A stretch of 8,991 bases of DNA from JADCCX01 sp031372765 (GTDB lineage: Bacteria > Pseudomonadota > Alphaproteobacteria > Rhizobiales > Beijerinckiaceae): positions 1 to 8,991 of the forward strand of contig JANMLW010000284.1 in NCBI GenBank assembly GCA_031372765.1. Direction: 5' to 3'. Below, piece after piece: positions 6,109 through 8,991 of this stretch. The notes below the pieces were generated by a model. That model saw only the letters and a list, made by a program, of their open reading frames with translations, was not told the origin of the DNA and made no database searches. The position numbers were made by a program, and so were the translations under genes. Position 1 is the stretch's first letter. Every line of letters begins with the position of its first letter.

Positions 6109-6126
6109 TATGCTGCAAGCAGCATA
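6109..6126. repeat. Inverted repeat TATGCTGC-AA-GCAGCATA
   Basis: Perfect 8-base arms (6109-6116 and 6119-6126) flank AA, followed by ATTTTG. It overlaps the weak -10 match TATATG. It could be an operator near the mdh start of transcription, or a minor hairpin in the leader; a two-base centre is too tight for a stable RNA loop without opening inner pairs. Confidence 0.5.
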
Positions 6127-6266
6127 ATTTTGTACGATGCGATTCATTTCAGCACATATCACTGTCTTGATTCCGGGTTATGACTGCGCCATGAGCCGGT
6201 CACTTCAACAAGATCGACCCGCAACGGTCGATCCTGCCATGTTCGCGAAAAACCAAGAGGTTCACC

Positions 6267-7229
6267 ATGTCACGCAAGAAGATCGCTCTTATCGGTGCAG
6301 GCCAGATCGGCGGCACGCTCGCTCATCTTGCCGGCATGAAAGAACTGGGTGACATCGTCCTGTTTGATATCGCAGAAGGTATTCCGCAGGGCAAAAGTCT
6401 GGATCTGGTCGAGGCTTCAGCAGTTGATGGCTACGATGCTCTCTACAAGGGTACCAACGATTACAAGGATATTGAAGGTGCAGATGTGGTCATCGTGACC
6501 GCTGGTGTGCCACGCAAGCCAGGCATGAGCCGTGATGACCTGATCGGTATTAACCTGAAAGTGATGGAAGCTGTTGGTGCGGGCATCAAGCAACATGCCC
6601 CCAAGGCTTTCGTCATCTGCATCACCAACCCGCTGGATGCCATGGTCTGGGCGTTGCAGAAATTTTCTGGCGTCAAGCACAACAAGATCGTCGGCATGGC
6701 TGGCGTGCTGGATTCCGCCCGCATGGCCTATTTCCTTGAAGAAGCGACCGGCGTTTCCATCCGCGATATCCATACCTTCGTGCTTGGTGGCCACGGCGAT
6801 GACATGGTGCCGCTGGTGCGCTACTCGACCGTTGGCGGCGTGCCATTGCCTGATCTGGTCAAGATGAAGTGGCTCACCCAGGAGAAGGTGGATCAGATCG
6901 TCGAGCGCACCCGCAAGGGCGGCGGCGAAATCGTCAACCTGCTGAAAACCGGTTCGGCGTTCTATGCGCCAGCGGCCTCCGCAATCGCGATGGCTGAAAG
7001 CTATCTCAAGGATCAGAAGCGTGTTCTGCCCTGCGCCGCCTATCTCAAGGGCGAGTACGGCGTGCGGGACCTGTTCATCGGCGTGCCGGTTGTCATCGGT
7101 GACAAGGGTGTCGAGCGTGTCGTCAAGGTGCGCCTCAACAAGGACGAGCAAGCCATGATGGACAAGTCGGTGGCGTCAGTCACCACGCTTATTGATGCCT
7201 GCAAGAGCGTCAATCCCGCCTTGAAATAA
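6267..7229 (+). CDS. mdh: Malate dehydrogenase (NAD-dependent)
   Basis: MDH interconverts malate and oxaloacetate with NAD in the TCA cycle, in the cytoplasm. The 320-residue length is that of the lactate-dehydrogenase-like MDH group. The NAD-binding loop is GAGQIGG (10-16), with Asp34 in VLFDI ending the second strand and selecting NAD over NADP. The substrate-loop arginines are Arg83 and Arg89 in VPRKPGMSR. Asn121 lies in ITNPLD and Arg152 in DSARM. The catalytic pair is Asp149 and His176, the latter in GGHGDDM. AAGAGG at 6255-6260, six bases before ATG, supports the start. It leads an operon with sucC and sucD, so malate oxidation and succinyl-CoA conversion are made together. Confidence 0.98.
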   Translation: MSRKKIALIGAGQIGGTLAHLAGMKELGDIVLFDIAEGIPQGKSLDLVEASAVDGYDALYKGTNDYKDIEGADVVIVTAGVPRKPGMSRDDLIGINLKVMEAVGAGIKQHAPKAFVICITNPLDAMVWALQKFSGVKHNKIVGMAGVLDSARMAYFLEEATGVSIRDIHTFVLGGHGDDMVPLVRYSTVGGVPLPDLVKMKWLTQEKVDQIVERTRKGGGEIVNLLKTGSAFYAPAASAIAMAESYLKDQKRVLPCAAYLKGEYGVRDLFIGVPVVIGDKGVERVVKVRLNKDEQAMMDKSVASVTTLIDACKSVNPALK

Positions 7230-7296
7230 GGGCGTAGGCGGCAGGCAATCATCTGCTTCTCCTGCTGTCCGTTGCCGATTGCCCACAGCCATTCCA

Positions 7297-7302
7297 AAGG
7301 AA
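7297..7302 (+). promoter_or_regulatory. Ribosome binding site that fixes the sucC start
   Basis: AAGGAA lies eight bases before ATG 7311 and just after the in-frame upstream ATG at 7272. It selects 7311, where the family N-terminus MNIHEYQ begins. Confidence 0.8.
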
Positions 7303-7310
7303 TTTACCGC

Positions 7311-8510
7311 ATGAACATCCATGAATATCAGGGCAAGGCCGTCATCAAGGGCTTTGGGGCCAATGTCTCAGCGGGTTTTCCTGCAACGACGGTGGCGGAA
7401 GCGGTTGAGGCTGCCAAGAAGTTGCCGGGCCCGCTTTATGTGGTGAAAAGCCAAATCCACGCTGGTGGCCGCGGCAAGGGCAAGTTCAAGGAACTGCCAG
7501 CCGATGCCAAGGGCGGCGTAAGGCTGGCTTTCTCGGTCGACGATGTTGAAAAACACGCCAAGGAGATGCTCGGCAACACGCTGGTGACAATCCAGACCGG
7601 CCCTTCCGGCAAGCAGGTCAACCGCCTCTATATCGAGGATGGCTCGGACATCGAGAAAGAGTTTTATCTCTCGCTGCTCGTCGACCGCGTTACCTCGCGT
7701 GTCTCGTTCGTTGTCTCGACTGAGGGCGGCATGGACATCGAGAAGGTGGCCCACGATACACCCGAAAAAATCATCAGCTTCTCGGTTGATCCTGCGACCG
7801 GTGTCATGCCCCATCACGGCCGCACGGTTGCCAAGGCGCTTGGCCTGACCGGTGATCTCGCAAAGCAGGCCGGCGTCGTCATCACGCAGCTTTATACGGC
7901 CTTCATGGCCAAGGACATGGAGATGATGGAGGTCAATCCGCTCATCATCACCAAGGAAGGCACCCTGAAGTGTCTCGATGCCAAGGTTTCGTTTGACGGC
8001 AACGCTCTCTACAAGCACCCTGATATGGTGGAATTGCGTGACCTGACGGAAGAGGATGCCAAGGAAATCGAGGCTTCCAAGTACGACCTCAGCTATATCG
8101 CGCTTGATGGCACCATCGGCTGCATGGTCAATGGCGCAGGCCTCGCCATGGCGACGATGGACATCATCAAGCTCTACGGCATGGAGCCTGCCAACTTTCT
8201 CGACGTCGGTGGCGGCGCCTCCAAGGAAAAGGTGACGGCGGCCTTCAAGATCATCACGGCTGACCCCAACGTGAAGGGCATCCTCGTCAACATCTTCGGC
8301 GGCATCATGAAGTGTGATGTCATCGCGGAAGGCGTTATTGCCGCTGTGAAGGAAGTCGGCTTGCAGGTTCCGCTGGTGGTTCGCCTTGAGGGCACCAATG
8401 TGGATCAGGGCAAGAAGATCATCAATGAGAGCGGCCTGAACGTGATTTCAGCCGATGATCTTGATGACGCTGCCCAGAAGATTGTCGCTGCTGTGAAGAA
8501 GGTTGGGTGA
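7311..8510 (+). CDS. sucC: Succinyl-CoA synthetase (ADP-forming) beta subunit
   Basis: SucC pairs with SucD to convert succinyl-CoA and ADP (or GDP) plus phosphate to succinate, CoA and nucleoside triphosphate in the TCA cycle. The 399-residue protein begins MNIHEYQGKA, the universal SucC start. It has an N-terminal ATP-grasp domain with Lys46 in VVKSQIHAGGRGKG, metal ligands Asn209 in MEVNPL and Asp223 in LDAK, then a C-terminal ligase domain with NGAGLAM (274-280) and LDVGGGA (297-303). An upstream in-frame ATG at 7272 would add 13 unrelated residues and is rejected. The 81-base gap after mdh holds GGCAATC (7244-7250) facing GATTGCC (7277-7283), a possible weak hairpin, but no terminator. 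The stop codon overlaps the start of the small membrane gene. Confidence 0.98.
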   Translation: MNIHEYQGKAVIKGFGANVSAGFPATTVAEAVEAAKKLPGPLYVVKSQIHAGGRGKGKFKELPADAKGGVRLAFSVDDVEKHAKEMLGNTLVTIQTGPSGKQVNRLYIEDGSDIEKEFYLSLLVDRVTSRVSFVVSTEGGMDIEKVAHDTPEKIISFSVDPATGVMPHHGRTVAKALGLTGDLAKQAGVVITQLYTAFMAKDMEMMEVNPLIITKEGTLKCLDAKVSFDGNALYKHPDMVELRDLTEEDAKEIEASKYDLSYIALDGTIGCMVNGAGLAMATMDIIKLYGMEPANFLDVGGGASKEKVTAAFKIITADPNVKGILVNIFGGIMKCDVIAEGVIAAVKEVGLQVPLVVRLEGTNVDQGKKIINESGLNVISADDLDDAAQKIVAAVKKVG

Positions 8511-8851
8511 GCGCTGTGACGCTGCTCTGGTGGATCATCAGCGGGGTTGTCGCGACGGCAATTTTGCCGTGGCTTGTCGCTGCCATCTGGAGCCGCCGCT
8601 TGGGAATATTGGTCGGTTTCGCAGCTGCAGTCTTTGCAGGGTTGAAGCTGGTGTCGCAGCTCGTTGAGTGGTCCAACATGTGCGCCAATTTCGGGGCCAA
8701 TTCCGAGTATTGCGCACCTGGCGTCATCTTCGTCGGACCACCTCCTGCCGCATATGCGATGTTCGCCGCATGCCTTGTGTCACTGCTCTCAACTCTTATC
8801 TTGTTCTTTGAAACGAAGCGTTCTCGTCAGCGCTCTGGAGTGCTCATTTAA
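8507..8851 (+). CDS. Small three-helix membrane protein encoded between sucC and sucD
   Basis: Encodes 114 residues from GTG at 8507, which overlaps the sucC stop in GTGA; AAGG lies a few bases upstream. GTG at 8516 is an alternative start. Hydrophobic segments lie at about residues 6-29, 32-49 and 78-101, suggesting three membrane helices and a basic tail ETKRSRQR. The loop between helices two and three carries two cysteines, Cys59 and Cys69, in a segment that may face the periplasm and could form a disulfide. I recognise no family. The gene ends TAA and the sucD ATG follows at once, so sucC, this gene and sucD should be translated in series from one mRNA. Its frame is protein-like and hydrophobic throughout, unlike the minus-strand alternative. 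Confidence 0.8.
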   Translation: MSAVTLLWWIISGVVATAILPWLVAAIWSRRLGILVGFAAAVFAGLKLVSQLVEWSNMCANFGANSEYCAPGVIFVGPPPAAYAMFAACLVSLLSTLILFFETKRSRQRSGVLI

Positions 8852-8991
8852 ATGTCCATCCTCATCACCAAGTCCACCAAAGTCATCACGCAGGGCTTCA
8901 CCGGCAAAAATGGCACCTTCCATTCGGAGCAGGCCATTGCCTACGGAACCAAAGTCGTCGGTGGCACTTCGCCCGGCAAGGGCGGCACGAC
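8852..8991 (+). CDS. sucD: Succinyl-CoA synthetase alpha subunit, 5' part
   Basis: Only the first 46 full codons and part of the next are inside the window. The translation begins MSILITKSTKVITQGFTGKN and continues with GTFHSEQAIAYGTKVVGGTSPGKGGT, the well-known N-terminal CoA-binding domain of SucD (the G-F-T-G-x-x-G-T-F-H loop and the G-G-x-x-P-G-K-G-G motif). SucD carries the histidine phosphorylated during catalysis, further along and not visible here. GGAG at 8837-8840 is eleven bases before the ATG, a rather long spacing, so translation may depend partly on ribosomes finishing the preceding membrane gene, whose TAA touches this ATG. Confidence 0.97.
   Translation, partial: MSILITKSTKVITQGFTGKNGTFHSEQAIAYGTKVVGGTSPGKGGT

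Larger units (their letters stand above)
5978..6266. promoter_or_regulatory. AT-rich control region ahead of mdh
   Basis: These 289 bases between tetR and mdh are much richer in A and T than the flanking genes, mainly from 5980 to 6135. They contain three separate inverted repeats, listed individually. A weak promoter match is TTGCAG (6085-6090) and TATATG (6107-6112), 16 bases apart, which would give a leader of roughly 145 bases. The mdh operon promoter most probably lies here, but I cannot place it securely. The short open frame starting at 6137 runs into mdh in another frame and is not convincing as a leader peptide. Confidence 0.5.

Noticed and set aside
6137..6352. 71-codon plus-strand open frame overlapping the mdh start, considered as a leader peptide
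   Set aside because: It has no good ribosome binding site and runs into mdh in another frame; its tail reads as out-of-frame mdh sequence.
6417..7151. 244-codon open frame antisense to mdh
   Set aside because: It lies within mdh, whose motifs are complete; the antisense product has no recognisable features.
7368..8018. 216-codon open frame antisense to sucC
   Set aside because: Shadow of sucC codon bias; sucC is intact and confidently identified.
1..8991. Search for CRISPR arrays, transposases, phage genes, toxin-antitoxin pairs or defence modules
   Set aside because: No spaced direct repeats, transposase motifs or small overlapping toxin-antitoxin-like gene pairs were found; the gene content is chromosomal housekeeping.

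Overview
The window reads as chromosomal DNA of an alphaproteobacterium, most likely of the Hyphomicrobiales (Rhizobiales) type. The reasons are the GC-rich coding sequence, the SelD protein fused to an N-terminal flavoprotein domain, a tRNA-Ser(GGA) gene with an encoded CCA end, and a zapE - mdh - sucC - sucD gene order of the kind known from that group. The genus cannot be fixed from the sequence alone. No phage, insertion sequence, CRISPR array or defence module is visible.

Left part (1-3000): the 3' end of a gene for an SH3-domain protein is followed by a large fused gene for a flavin-dependent oxidoreductase plus selenide,water dikinase (SelD). A small membrane-protein gene on the opposite strand overlaps the selD 3' end. 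Then comes tRNA-Ser(GGA).

Middle (3000-6270): an AhpD-like (carboxymuconolactone decarboxylase family) gene has a clear ribosome binding site. It converges, across a perfect hairpin, on a gene for a small secreted protein of unknown function. Divergent from the latter lies zapE, an AFG1-type ATPase linked to cell division. A tetR-family regulator gene starts at the base after the zapE stop codon. The AT-rich gap that follows holds a long perfect inverted repeat and two shorter ones.

Right part (6267-8991): malate dehydrogenase (mdh), succinyl-CoA synthetase beta (sucC) and alpha (sucD, cut off by the window edge) form a TCA-cycle operon. A 114-codon gene for a three-helix membrane protein lies exactly between sucC and sucD. 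It overlaps the sucC stop and abuts the sucD start. This is the most unusual arrangement in the window, since the SucC and SucD subunits form one enzyme and their genes are normally adjacent.

Most of the window is ordinary housekeeping sequence. I do not see a convincing new multi-gene system. The best leads are the membrane gene inside sucCD, the zapE-tetR coupling with nearby palindromes, the small secreted protein, and an in-frame 15-base repeat expansion in selD.
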